Positions 16,261 to 25,261 are shown, numbered from the stretch's first letter. The stretch: DNA of 35,848 nucleotides from an uncultured Spirochaeta sp. (GCA_913030605.1 CAJWEZ010000045.1:1-35848); one strand, 5' to 3'. Notes: a model not told the origin generated them from the letters alone. Made by a program: numbers and translations.

Positions 16261-17724
16261 GTGCGGACCAACAGCATACGCAAAACGCTCCGGGTGACGA
16301 ACACCGTCGTGATCCTCGCCGCTCTCGTTCCGTTCCTGATGAGCACGGTGTACTACAGCTACACGCTCAATCAGTACGAACGGATCATCGAAAACGTCTC
16401 CAGCGCCAACAGCCTCTCGAGCGGGCTGCAGCGCGAAATCTACACCACCATGTGGAACGTGGTCTCGGGCAAGACGAGGTTCTCCGACAACACCCAGTAC
16501 GAGCTGCTGGAACGGATCAGAACTCGCCTCGACGAGCTGCAGATGAACGCCGCCAGTGAGGACAACAGCTATCTGATCCAGGTGGCCCGCAACACGCTGG
16601 AGACGATCGAGGGCTACGTGGCCAAGGTTGGCGAGAACATCGCCGGCAATCGACCGGTTCACGAAAACGAGCAGATTCTCGGTGAGATCAGCTCCGTGAG
16701 CGAGCTGCTCTACGATGTAATCCAGCAGTTCGTGGCCGCGGAGATGGAGATCGCCTATCTCCAGAACACGCGGATTCAACGGTCGATAGACCTGATGACG
16801 CTGTTTCAGATACTTCTGCTCGCGGCGATCCTCGTGTTCCTGTTCCGGAACTACAAACAGTTGAACCGCAGCATCAACGACCCGATCTATCGCCTGAAAA
16901 CGATGGCCTCCCGGATCGCCCAGGGGGACCTGTCCATCCGGGTGGAACGGCCGGAGATCAGCGAGCTCGATGAGCTGACCGACAGCCTGAACACCATGGG
17001 CGGAAAACTGGCCGAACTGATCGAACAGAACACGCAGAAACAGAAAAACCTGCAGAAAGCGGAGATGAAGACGCTCCAGGCGCAGATTGCGCCTCACTTC
17101 ATGTACAACACCCTCGATACGATTCTGTCGCTTGCGGAAGAAGGGCGGAACGAGGAAGTTGTCACCACCACGCTGGCGCTGTCCAGCTTCTTCCGACTTT
17201 CCCTGAACAAGGGCCGGGACTGGGTTTCGGTATCCGAGGAGAAGACCCACGTGGAGAGCTACCTGGCGATCCAGAAGATGCGGTACGGGTCCATCCTGGA
17301 GTACGAGATAGACATGGAGGAGGCAATTCTTTCGGAAGCGATGCTCAAGATTCTGCTGCAACCCCTGGTGGAGAATGCGATCTACCACGGGATCAAGATG
17401 ACGCGTCGTCTCGGACTGATCCGATTGACGGGGCGCCGGCAGGACAACCACATCGTGTTGACGGTGGAAGACAACGGGCAGGGGATGAAAGAAGAGGAAC
17501 TGGACCGTCTGCGGGAGAACCTGACCCACTATGACATGTCGAATCACGACATGGGATTCGGGCTGTACAACGTGTTCAAACGCATCCAGCTCTACTATTC
17601 GATAGACAACGGACTCACGGTGGACAGCGAGTACAACGTCGGGAGCACCGTCACCCTGCGACTGCCCATCGTATCGGTGCCGGTCCCCGCAGAGGTGGCG
17701 GCGGTACCCGCGGAAGGAGGATGA
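16261..17724 (+). CDS. YesM/LytS-type sensor histidine kinase
   Basis: The protein has 487 residues from the GTG at 16261, chosen because TAGGAG lies six bases upstream; an ATG at 16237 is the alternative. One transmembrane helix near the N-terminus and a second at about residues 184-202 enclose an extracytoplasmic, mostly helical sensor region of about 150 residues. A HAMP segment (PIYRLKTMASRIAQGDLSIR) and coiled coil follow. The His_kinase H-box is QAQIAPHFMYNTLD, with the phospho-acceptor histidine at about residue 279. The ATPase part shows LLQPLVENAIYHG (N box) and VEDNGQGM and MGFGLYNV (G boxes). The short helical sensor domain has no obvious sugar pocket, which fits a partner such as the preceding binding lipoprotein. 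The regulator gene starts three bases after the stop. Confidence 0.92.
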   Translation: MRTNSIRKTLRVTNTVVILAALVPFLMSTVYYSYTLNQYERIIENVSSANSLSSGLQREIYTTMWNVVSGKTRFSDNTQYELLERIRTRLDELQMNAASEDNSYLIQVARNTLETIEGYVAKVGENIAGNRPVHENEQILGEISSVSELLYDVIQQFVAAEMEIAYLQNTRIQRSIDLMTLFQILLLAAILVFLFRNYKQLNRSINDPIYRLKTMASRIAQGDLSIRVERPEISELDELTDSLNTMGGKLAELIEQNTQKQKNLQKAEMKTLQAQIAPHFMYNTLDTILSLAEEGRNEEVVTTTLALSSFFRLSLNKGRDWVSVSEEKTHVESYLAIQKMRYGSILEYEIDMEEAILSEAMLKILLQPLVENAIYHGIKMTRRLGLIRLTGRRQDNHIVLTVEDNGQGMKEEELDRLRENLTHYDMSNHDMGFGLYNVFKRIQLYYSIDNGLTVDSEYNVGSTVTLRLPIVSVPVPAEVAAVPAEGG

Positions 17725-17727
17725 TCG

Positions 17728-19347
17728 ATGCACACAGTCTTCCTGGTCGAGGATGAACCCCTCATCCGGCAAAAGATACGGAACATCATCGAGCGGGATG
17801 ATGGACCCTATACCTGTATAGGCGAAGCCACGGACGGCGAGCTGGCGCTTTCGATGATCCGGGACCTGAAACCGGACATCCTGGTCACGGATATCAAGAT
17901 GCCGTTTATGGACGGGTTGACCCTTGCGAGCCATGCCAAATCCATTATCCCGTGGCTTCGGATCATCATCGTCAGCGGATACGACGAGTTCGAACTGGCA
18001 CGGAAGGCGATCTGCGTTGGCGTGGACCACTACCTGCTCAAACCGGTCACCGCCGAGGATCTGTCGGACGCCCTGGGCAAGGCCGGCGACCTGATCCGGG
18101 AGCACAAACGCAACAGCGTCTCGTTTCTCCACGACGCATCCGACACCGAGACCGTGAGAAATGCCCTGGTGAGCACCCTGTTGGAGCAGCTCTGCAACGG
18201 GGAGATCACCGCCGATGAGACGCTCAACAGGGCCGACGAGCTCGGGATCGACATCCTGAGCAAGCGCTACGCCGTGGTCGTTTCGCAGTTTGAAGGCCCC
18301 CGGGGAGTGTCCAACCGCCGGGAAATCACCTCCCGCGTCAAGTTCGCACTGGTTGACGAACCCGATGTGCTGTACTTCTCCAGCGGTATGGATCGTGTCG
18401 TCCTCATCATCAAGGGTACCGCCGACCTGGACGTCACCGAAAAGGCCTACCACATCGCTCAAACGCTCAAACACGAGGTCGAAGACGATTCCGACGCCGT
18501 CCTGACCGTCAGCATCAGCGGCGTGACCGATCGCCTCAGCGCCGTCCGCGACGCCTATCACGAGGCGAGCATTCTCCTGAAAACGTTCGGACAGCCGCAG
18601 CAGGGCCGGATCATCCGCGCCGGCGATATCGGCCGGATAGAGAATCCCATAACCGCTCCCGACAACAGCTTCTTCAATCTCAACATTGAGAACCAGCTCA
18701 AGTTTGCCGTCGTGGAGGACGTTCCCGCGATCGTGGAGGAGCTTACCGGGACCCTTACCAACAACGCGCTGCACAGCGTGCTGTATCGCTACTACGTCCT
18801 CATGGACCTGACCAACACCGCCATGCGGATCATTCACGACTTCAATCCTGATACCGACGCCTCCGACCTCGCCGAACACTTTGCCGGTCTCAGGGAGGTG
18901 TTTCAGTCGGCGATGTCCGGGGAGGAGTTTTCCGAACTGGCGACAAAGATCTGCCTGAAAACGATTGAACTCCGGGACTGCGGCAACAGCAGCCACCACG
19001 TGAAGCTCGTGCGCCGGGCATGCGAGTATATCCAGGAGAACTTCAGTCAGCCCGATATCTCCCTGAATACCGTCGCCGCCCACGTATCCCTGAGCCCGAC
19101 CCACTTCAGCACCGTGTTTTCACAGGAGATGTCGGAGACGTTCATCGAACACCTCACCAAGGTCCGCATGGAGAAGGTGAAAGAGTTGCTTGCATCGACG
19201 GACGAAAAAATCGTCAATATCGCGTTCAGCGTCGGGTACAGCGAACTCAACTACCTGAGTTACCTGTTCAAGAAGCGCGAGGGATTCTCACCCAAGGAGT
19301 ATCGTCGCCAGCGGCGCCCCCAGCGCGGGATTGTGGTGGTGGAGTAG
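17728..19347 (+). CDS. YesN-type response regulator with AraC DNA-binding domain
   Basis: The protein has 539 residues with a strong GGAGG site overlapping the end of the kinase gene. The receiver domain opens with FLVEDEPLIR, the phospho-acceptor is Asp55 in VTDIKMPFMDGL, and the switch lysine is in YLLKPV. A central linker of about 290 residues, typical of long YesN proteins, precedes two AraC helix-turn-helix motifs at about 430-535 (ISLNTVAAHVSLSPTHFS and KIVNIAFSVGYSELNYLSYLFKKREGFSPKEYRR). It should bind DNA when phosphorylated by the upstream kinase. The obvious target is the divergent region at 14924-15231, controlling the sugar importer. Confidence 0.92.
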   Translation: MHTVFLVEDEPLIRQKIRNIIERDDGPYTCIGEATDGELALSMIRDLKPDILVTDIKMPFMDGLTLASHAKSIIPWLRIIIVSGYDEFELARKAICVGVDHYLLKPVTAEDLSDALGKAGDLIREHKRNSVSFLHDASDTETVRNALVSTLLEQLCNGEITADETLNRADELGIDILSKRYAVVVSQFEGPRGVSNRREITSRVKFALVDEPDVLYFSSGMDRVVLIIKGTADLDVTEKAYHIAQTLKHEVEDDSDAVLTVSISGVTDRLSAVRDAYHEASILLKTFGQPQQGRIIRAGDIGRIENPITAPDNSFFNLNIENQLKFAVVEDVPAIVEELTGTLTNNALHSVLYRYYVLMDLTNTAMRIIHDFNPDTDASDLAEHFAGLREVFQSAMSGEEFSELATKICLKTIELRDCGNSSHHVKLVRRACEYIQENFSQPDISLNTVAAHVSLSPTHFSTVFSQEMSETFIEHLTKVRMEKVKELLASTDEKIVNIAFSVGYSELNYLSYLFKKREGFSPKEYRRQRRPQRGIVVVE

Positions 19348-19374
19348 CAGCCGCGGGCCGGGTGTGCGTCCACG

Positions 19375-19530
19375 CGCAGCGAGGTCGCGACCGCTCGAGA
19401 CTACGAGGCGGAAGCGGAATATGAGAACGCCAAGGACGAGGCTCACGATCTCATCGGCAAGAAAATCGAGGAGGTGGGAGCTCAGAATGACCTGGCGGGA
19501 CAGCACTTCGGTCGTCCATGTCGCTCCTGA
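19375..19530 (+). pseudogene. Orphan coding remnant, no start codon
   Basis: The frame in phase with the regulator stop, from about 19375 to the TGA at 19528-19530, encodes a highly charged, helical-looking peptide (EVATARDYEAEAEYENAKD, then EAHDLIGKKIEEVGAQND). Its composition looks like real protein, unlike the arginine-rich shadow frames nearby. There is no start codon or ribosome site. I suspect a leftover fragment of a larger gene, possibly of the large-protein type seen at the end of the window, but I cannot assign it. The rest of 19348-19583 shows nothing else. Confidence 0.3.
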
Positions 19531-19583
19531 TCCCGTACTGATTCGCGTCCCCGTTCCTGTGCATCCGGAGTGAGCAGGAACGC

Positions 19584-20603
19584 TCAGCGGGCGTCGATCT
19601 CAGCCAGAATGACCGGTCGAAGGGAGCCGTCAAGGATCGACGCTCCGTCAACCCGTATGAACGCGCCGAACAGTACCACCTGTCCCGACGAGTTCACATC
19701 CAGTGAGTTGACCGAGTACTCTGCGTTGTTCTCGTACAGAATACGATCGGTATCGAGGATCGTCGTACCGGTATCGCCATCCAGGATCCTCAGATCCCCG
19801 GGGTATTCGGAGGCCCACAGCCGCGAATGGCGACTCTGAAGGGAATATACGACCAGGTCGTTCTCTCCGTACAGAGCGACATCGCGGATGCCTTCTGCAA
19901 GCGATGTCAGATTCCTGGTCCGAACATCATAGGAATAGAGCGTACCGAAGTACGGGTCGTCCCGAGTTACGAAATAGACCGTGTCGCCGTCGGATGAAAC
20001 CAGCGGGAGCTGAAAGAGACTGGTGGGGTGCGTATCGAGTCGCGCGAGTGGAGATCGTTCAGCTGTCGAGTACAGGCCTTCATCAAAGCTGTACCATACA
20101 TCGCGGGAGACGCGCAGCGCCGCATCAATCGGAACAAGATCCCGACCTCGGATCCAGAAGAACTCGTCGCGCATGCGCACAACCGCCTGTCGCGCGAGAG
20201 AATAGACCTCGGTCTCCTGAACCGGCGTCTCAATGCTGGAGACGATCTCTCCGTCGAGGGTGATCCAGAGCAATCGATCGTCGGGGGCCACAAACGCGAC
20301 TGTCTCCTCATCGACGAAAACAGGGCCTCTGTGAAGGGTGCCGATGTAGTAGCCCCAGTCCTGCCTCGCACCGAACAGCCGTCGTACGGGACGAATGGCG
20401 AGCGCTTCCTGTGGTTCGGCCACGGCCGAGATCACGAGCAGGAGCACAGACACGAGAAGCGATCGAATGGGCAGATGCCGCCACGCGCGATACGGTGTGA
20501 CGCCACCGGAAACGTTGGTTACCATGCTGCATCGCCAGTATGGATGCATGAGCATGACAACGACAAGGGATCGATGACGCGGGAAGCAGCGAAAGGCTTC
20601 CAT
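19584..20603 (-). CDS. Secreted protein of unknown function, probable beta-propeller
   Basis: The protein has about 339 residues from the ATG at 20603, which has GAGG eight bases upstream. An ATG at 20525 would put the signal peptide nearer the N-terminus but lacks a ribosome site. A hydrophobic export segment lies at about residues 48-61, followed by AEPQEALA. The mature part consists of short beta-strand repeats such as TVAFVAPDDRLLWITLDGEIVSS, DTVYFVTRDDPYFGTLYSYDVRTRN and NDLVVYSLQSRHSRLWASEY, ending in DVNSSGQVVLFGAF. This is the look of a TolB- or YVTN-like propeller, but I cannot name a family. It lies 56 bases downstream of the membrane-bound LuxR gene on the same strand and is probably co-transcribed. 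Confidence 0.6.
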   Translation of the reverse strand: MEAFRCFPRHRSLVVVMLMHPYWRCSMVTNVSGGVTPYRAWRHLPIRSLLVSVLLLVISAVAEPQEALAIRPVRRLFGARQDWGYYIGTLHRGPVFVDEETVAFVAPDDRLLWITLDGEIVSSIETPVQETEVYSLARQAVVRMRDEFFWIRGRDLVPIDAALRVSRDVWYSFDEGLYSTAERSPLARLDTHPTSLFQLPLVSSDGDTVYFVTRDDPYFGTLYSYDVRTRNLTSLAEGIRDVALYGENDLVVYSLQSRHSRLWASEYPGDLRILDGDTGTTILDTDRILYENNAEYSVNSLDVNSSGQVVLFGAFIRVDGASILDGSLRPVILAEIDAR

Positions 20604-20659
20604 ATCAACGCCTCGCAGCGTCGGCGCGAACACCGTGCGCGTTCGGTTCCCGCGGACGT

Positions 20660-21688
20660 TTACGATCGCTCCGCGCGAAGCATGAGAAACAGTTCCTCCC
20701 GGCGGGAGACACCCAGCTTTCCGTAAATGTGGTGGACATGGGTGCGGACGGTGGCAAGCGAAACGGCGAGTTGTTCCGCGATTTCCCGGTACCGATACCC
20801 CTCGTAGAGGAGAAGAACAATCTGGTTTTCTCGTGAAGTGAGGTGCTCGGCGATCCCCTGCGAGACGGAACGCGATTGTAATCGCCACGTGGCATCCAGT
20901 ACCGCTTCAGCAGACATGGAGCGGTGGGCGGCCGAGTTTCCGGGACTCCCAGGATGGATCCGTCCGTGCGAAGCGGGTGGATCTGCGGATTTCGGAGTCC
21001 GTCGTCGGTTGCGATAGATGTATTGGGCCGCCGGAATCATGACCACGGTCATATACACGGGATGGGCCTGGACCCAAAAAGAGACCGTTGGGTCGAGAAA
21101 GGGAAGGTTCCACGCTGCAAGATCGCCGTAGGCAACCAGGGGGTAAATGACGAAACTGATGGACGCGATTACGGCCGCGGTGCGCGACGACGGCAAGAGT
21201 TCGTCGGCATGCCGAAGAATGACAAGTCCACGAAAGGCGGCGTAGAAAAGAAACGCAAAAACCGCGGCGTGCGTCCACGGAACGAGGTGCGGGAACCAGA
21301 GAATCCCGACCGTCACCGAAATCGCGAGAAGGGTCGTGATCACGATGATGCCGCGTGCCGAGTCGAGGACGGCCGGAAACCAGAAACGCAGGTGAATGCC
21401 GTTGAGCCGATAGTGGCGAACGGCGAGATAGTTCCACGAAAAGGCGATACCAACGATTGCGAGATCGGCGATGAGGGGAAACACAAGAAAGGTGTGGCCG
21501 TCGTATCGATTCCACACGTAGTATTCGACGATCTGCGACCCGGTAGCAATGGTCAACGGGATAAACGGCAACGCGAGCGAGCGAGCCCCCGGGTCCGCCG
21601 GTTCGGTTTCCACGATCGACAGGAAGACAACGGTGAGCACTCCGAAACCGAAGTTCAATAGCAGCATGAGGTAAAACACCGCGTCCAT
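20660..21688 (-). CDS. Membrane-bound LuxR-family transcriptional regulator
   Basis: The protein has 342 residues. The first roughly 240 residues contain about seven hydrophobic helices with no recognised ligand domain. A polar linker then leads to a C-terminal LuxR/GerE helix-turn-helix at about 290-335 (HLTSRENQIVLLLYEGYRY, then REIAEQLAVSLATVRTHVHHIYGKLGV). No kinase or receiver domain is present, so it is a one-component, membrane-tethered regulator. The ATG at 21688 has no ribosome site. A TATACT lies 11-16 bases upstream and a 12-bp palindrome covers the start, so the mRNA may be leaderless and autoregulated. The flanking genes on the same strand encode secreted repeat proteins, its likely targets. 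The stimulus is unknown. Confidence 0.82.
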   Translation of the reverse strand: MDAVFYLMLLLNFGFGVLTVVFLSIVETEPADPGARSLALPFIPLTIATGSQIVEYYVWNRYDGHTFLVFPLIADLAIVGIAFSWNYLAVRHYRLNGIHLRFWFPAVLDSARGIIVITTLLAISVTVGILWFPHLVPWTHAAVFAFLFYAAFRGLVILRHADELLPSSRTAAVIASISFVIYPLVAYGDLAAWNLPFLDPTVSFWVQAHPVYMTVVMIPAAQYIYRNRRRTPKSADPPASHGRIHPGSPGNSAAHRSMSAEAVLDATWRLQSRSVSQGIAEHLTSRENQIVLLLYEGYRYREIAEQLAVSLATVRTHVHHIYGKLGVSRREELFLMLRAERS

Positions 21689-21695
21689 ATATGGA
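21684..21695. promoter_or_regulatory. Perfect 12-bp palindrome TCCATATATGGA over the LuxR gene start
   Basis: The palindrome overlaps the ATG at 21688, and AGTATA on the plus strand (21699-21704; TATACT on the minus strand) could be the -10 box. Operator function is inferred from position. Confidence 0.35.
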
Positions 21696-21794
21696 AACAG
21701 TATACGCGCTTTTCCCGAAAAATCGCGGGTACGAGCCGACTACGGTGCGAGCTTCGCCCCCCGCCCGACACCGACCGACCGATGTCTGCGTCTC

Positions 21795-23627
21795 CTATCG
21801 CGAGTATGCAACAACAAGGATATTTACCCCACTGGAGCCGGCGGTCGCCTCGACACCGGGCCCGTATCGAACAGACGTCTCCCCGGTTTGGTATCCGACT
21901 CCGTAGACCGCGCTGTCGGCAATTGCGACTCCATTGAAACCGGTTGGACTGCTGGCAATCTCGGTGCTTCGCGCCCACAGCGGTAGTCCCGCAGAAGAGT
22001 AGCGTACAATCGCTGTGTTGTAGCCCGGGTCGGCCCCGTTCACCGAAACACCGGAACCGTAGTTGTACGTCGCGACGCTTTCCTGATATCCGACGGCATA
22101 CACATCGCCCGACCGGTGTACGCCAACGCCCGTGTAGCGGGAATTGTCCCCACCGTCCTGTATCCGCATCCATTGCCCGGCGCCGGCATCGTCGTACTTT
22201 ATCACAACCGATCGCCCGGTTGCGGTGTTGGTCGGCGTAACCGAAAGACCTCCATCGACGCTGAACGGGCCGCTGCCTGCAAAGTAGCCGCCGACGTACA
22301 CGCAACCGTCCCCTCCGGCAACGGCGCGGTATTCGGAGTTGTTGTCGCTCGAGTCCGCGATCGTTCGCGCCCATTGAGCGGTACCCGACACGGCGTACTG
22401 CACGACGACACCGTTTCCAAAACCGGCGGTGACACCGGTTGAGGCACTCGCGGTACCGCCGAATGTGTACGCAACCCCTTTCCCCGATAGCGTTCCCACA
22501 GCGTATGCGTTTCCAGCGACATCCGTCGTTACGTCGTAAAACTGTGCGTTGCTGTACCCGCTGGTAACGGAACCTGCCCACAGCGCCGTGCCCGACGGGT
22601 CGAAGGCAACGATGATCGGATCGTCTCCCGCCCCGTACCACCCGGTGACAGTGACGCCGCCACCGAACCCGAGCGGATCGGAGCCGAACTTCCTTCCGAC
22701 GGCGTAAATGACGCCACCCGGTCCCACAGCAACGCCTTCGAACTGCGAGTAGTCACTGCCGGAGGTCGTGGTCTGTGCCCACACGCCATTTCCCGATGAG
22801 TCGAACTTGACGATGACGGCATTGGAGCTCGTGCATGTTCCGGCTGCGGTAGCCCCTGCGTACGTGTATGTACCGGTACCCGATTGATATCCTACGGCGT
22901 ACACGTTCCCCGATTGATCCACCGCAACGTCGTTGAATTCGCCGACACTTGGTGTTGTTGACGGCGTAATCGCCCAGAGCGGCGCACCATTCGCGCCATA
23001 GTTGACGATAAGCGCGTTTTCGGTCGGGCCGGATACGGATGCGCCAACACCGGATCCGAGATCAACGGTGCCGGACGCTTGAGCAGACCCCACGGCGTAT
23101 ACGGTCCCATCGACTGCCGCGGCGGCGGCGTTAAAGAACGTCCCCGTTCCGGCAACAACGGTGGTACGCGCCCACTGCGCAATACCGGACTCGACCCAGA
23201 CCGCATAGAGCGTGACATCCGCGTCGTCCGTGTACCTCCCGCCGGCGGCGTAGTTTGTCCCGGCTCCATCTGTCCATCCGGAGAACACGTGGTTCACTTT
23301 GTACAACCCGCCATTGTTTTCCGCGAGGGTCAAATCTATTCCTGCCGTCTTGGTCTGGTCCGCCGGCACCGATCCGCCGTCGGCACCATTGGCATCGTAC
23401 GTAACGGTGTAGACCTCGTCGGAGGTACCTTCGCCACCAGCGCCGTCTGTGGGGTCGGTGGGGGTGGGGCCGCCGGCGATCGCCGCGTCGTCCGCAGACA
23501 TGATGGGCGATCCGAGGGCAAACCACTCACACCCGGACAAGAGGGCAACGGTCAACAGGATCACTGCACCAATCGCGATTGCTGTTGACGGCGCGATCGT
23601 GGATATGCTCTGCACGTCTTGCCGCAT
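21795..23627 (-). CDS. Lipoprotein with InlB-type repeat and seven-repeat beta-propeller
   Basis: The protein has 610 residues. The ATG at 23627 has GGAGG seven bases upstream. The leader ends in the lipobox LLSGC (Cys33). After a Gly/Thr linker comes one Listeria-Bacteroides (InlB B) repeat: YTVTYDANGADGG, HVFSGWTDGAGTNYAAGG and TLYAVW. Seven repeats of about 60-70 residues follow, each with a pattern like FxGVAVDxxGxVYAVGYQ ... VxYxxxGxxxWA. Examples are NVYAVGYQSG, VIYAVGRKFG, NAYAVGTLSG, CVYVGGYFAG, DVYAVGYQES and VYGVGYQTG. This SBBP-like pattern predicts a seven-bladed propeller displayed on the envelope. The gene lies 11 bases downstream of the barrel/PEGA-like gene and is surely co-transcribed with it. 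The ligand is unknown. Confidence 0.8.
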   Translation of the reverse strand: MRQDVQSISTIAPSTAIAIGAVILLTVALLSGCEWFALGSPIMSADDAAIAGGPTPTDPTDGAGGEGTSDEVYTVTYDANGADGGSVPADQTKTAGIDLTLAENNGGLYKVNHVFSGWTDGAGTNYAAGGRYTDDADVTLYAVWVESGIAQWARTTVVAGTGTFFNAAAAAVDGTVYAVGSAQASGTVDLGSGVGASVSGPTENALIVNYGANGAPLWAITPSTTPSVGEFNDVAVDQSGNVYAVGYQSGTGTYTYAGATAAGTCTSSNAVIVKFDSSGNGVWAQTTTSGSDYSQFEGVAVGPGGVIYAVGRKFGSDPLGFGGGVTVTGWYGAGDDPIIVAFDPSGTALWAGSVTSGYSNAQFYDVTTDVAGNAYAVGTLSGKGVAYTFGGTASASTGVTAGFGNGVVVQYAVSGTAQWARTIADSSDNNSEYRAVAGGDGCVYVGGYFAGSGPFSVDGGLSVTPTNTATGRSVVIKYDDAGAGQWMRIQDGGDNSRYTGVGVHRSGDVYAVGYQESVATYNYGSGVSVNGADPGYNTAIVRYSSAGLPLWARSTEIASSPTGFNGVAIADSAVYGVGYQTGETSVRYGPGVEATAGSSGVNILVVAYSR

Positions 23628-23638
23628 ACCGTTCCTCC

Positions 23639-25261
23639 TCAAAACAGGCGCACTCCGAACGTGAAGAAATACATCACCAGAAAATCTTCGCCGACCGCGT
23701 AGCGCAGTTCGTTTTCGACAAAGACGCTTTCCAGGACAGATGTGCCGAGGTTCCAGCTCATTCCGCCGTGTGGACCAACGGATATCACCGAGTCGTCGGG
23801 ACCAAAGTCCACCATTCCGATCGCGCCGACCTCCGGTGTCCACGGCGATCCGCCGCCGCGCGGTAGCCAGTGGAGTTTGAGTTTCCCGGTGGAGTGAAAG
23901 TCTTCATCATGGGCATACAAGCCGCCGAGAACGCTCAACCCGATTCGCCGTTGAAACGCCTCGTAGCGAACGCCAACCTGAAAGTAGGTCCCATCCAACC
24001 CCTGCAGAACAACGGACAGGTCAGACTCGTGATTGCGGCGGTACGATTCCAGTTGTTCCGGCGATGAATAAAGCGGAAATCGAACCGTGGTTGTTTCCTC
24101 GTGGTCCGTAACCACGCGCGTATCAAGAACGGTGTAGTCGACCCCCGCCATGGTCTGTGTAACGGTGACGGAGTACGTGGCCTGGGGCAGGACATCGATC
24201 TCACCCCGTTCCAGCGCCTCTCCGTTGAGAAACACGGTGTACTGCGCGCCTCCGGGTACGTCCATCGGGGCGACCGAATCGGGACCGCCGCGCTTCCGAG
24301 GGACGACACGGAAACCGCGGCCGAGTTCCTCTGTGGACACCTCAATCACGTTGTCCGTCCCCGGTTGCATCACGACAGATACCGCGTCCAGCGGATATGG
24401 TTCTCCATGGTAGTCTGGCTGGCTGGCGGTGAAGGTGTGTTCGCCGATGGAGAGAACGATGCGGTCGCCGTCGTGGGCTGTCAGCTCGACCGCGCCGCTG
24501 CGGAGCGTCACCGGCACGTCCGGACCGTCCACGGCGACGAGTGCCTCCCCGACGTCGACGCGGGAAAAGGTCACGTTGGATGTCGCGCCCTCGGCAACCT
24601 CAACGCTCCCGTCAAAGATCGTCTCCACGTTGTACCGGCTCACCACCTGTTCCACCCGTACGGTGTACCGCCCGGCCAGAAAGCGGTCGACACGCTGAAC
24701 GTTTTCTCCCAAAAGGATTTCGTTGACGTAGACGCGGTATCGTTCCGGCGACACGCCATCCGCTTCGAAGGCAAGTGAACCGAAGACCAGAGGCCTTCCG
24801 ATGTAGCTTTCGAGGATCTCCAGCGAAAGACGGTCGGTGAGATCAAAGATTTCGAGCATCGATAACGCCGTGCCCTGCTTCACCTCGACGATCTGATCAG
24901 TGGCGACATCGCAGAGGAGGAGTGAGACGACATACTCCCGGTCCCGACGGTTGATGCGGCCGAAGATGATCGTGTCGAGATTATTCTCTGCACCGTATTC
25001 GGCGAGGGCGCTCTGGCCGGACGGGTAGTCGTTGCTTTCAAAGAGCTCGTAGTTGGGCAAGAAGCGCAGCAGAAACTGGGTCGTCTCCTGAACCGTGGCG
25101 CTCAGGTTTTCACCGACGGCAATCTCTTCCCCGTACCACAGGGGAAGAACCGCCACGCGGTCTCCGGCAACAACGCGGTCGTCGCTTTGCGCTTCAATGG
25201 ACGCAGGGCAGACGGTGATAATCGCCAATAGCAGGACTATGATCGACCGTCTCTCCACCAT
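23639..25261 (-). CDS. Exported envelope protein with PEGA-like repeats and a C-terminal beta-barrel-like end
   Basis: The protein has 540 residues from the ATG at 25261 (AAGGAG seven bases upstream). A signal peptide (residues 1-23) ends at SIEA|Q. Residues of about 30-160 (VAVLPLWYGEEIAVGENL ... NLDTIIFGRI ... IVEVKQGTALSMLEIFDLTD) resemble the TolB/CsgG-like fold that builds polysaccharide- or lipoprotein-associated assemblies. The middle contains PEGA-like beta-sandwich repeats (YRVYVNEILLGENV ... LAGRYTVRV and YTVFLNGEALERGEI ... YSVTVTQ). The last roughly 110 residues alternate hydrophobic strands and end in FFTFGVRLF, the aromatic C-terminus of outer-membrane beta-barrels. It is likely an outer-membrane-associated protein. 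It heads the minus-strand cluster and is divergent from the glycerate regulator. Confidence 0.65.
   Translation of the reverse strand: MVERRSIIVLLLAIITVCPASIEAQSDDRVVAGDRVAVLPLWYGEEIAVGENLSATVQETTQFLLRFLPNYELFESNDYPSGQSALAEYGAENNLDTIIFGRINRRDREYVVSLLLCDVATDQIVEVKQGTALSMLEIFDLTDRLSLEILESYIGRPLVFGSLAFEADGVSPERYRVYVNEILLGENVQRVDRFLAGRYTVRVEQVVSRYNVETIFDGSVEVAEGATSNVTFSRVDVGEALVAVDGPDVPVTLRSGAVELTAHDGDRIVLSIGEHTFTASQPDYHGEPYPLDAVSVVMQPGTDNVIEVSTEELGRGFRVVPRKRGGPDSVAPMDVPGGAQYTVFLNGEALERGEIDVLPQATYSVTVTQTMAGVDYTVLDTRVVTDHEETTTVRFPLYSSPEQLESYRRNHESDLSVVLQGLDGTYFQVGVRYEAFQRRIGLSVLGGLYAHDEDFHSTGKLKLHWLPRGGGSPWTPEVGAIGMVDFGPDDSVISVGPHGGMSWNLGTSVLESVFVENELRYAVGEDFLVMYFFTFGVRLF

Noticed and set aside
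16141..19104. A 987-codon minus-strand open frame opposite the sensor operon
   Set aside because: It is the antisense shadow of the binding lipoprotein, kinase and regulator, all with clear family motifs. Its product is His/Arg/Val/Asp-rich without domains; long shadows are expected in GC-rich DNA.
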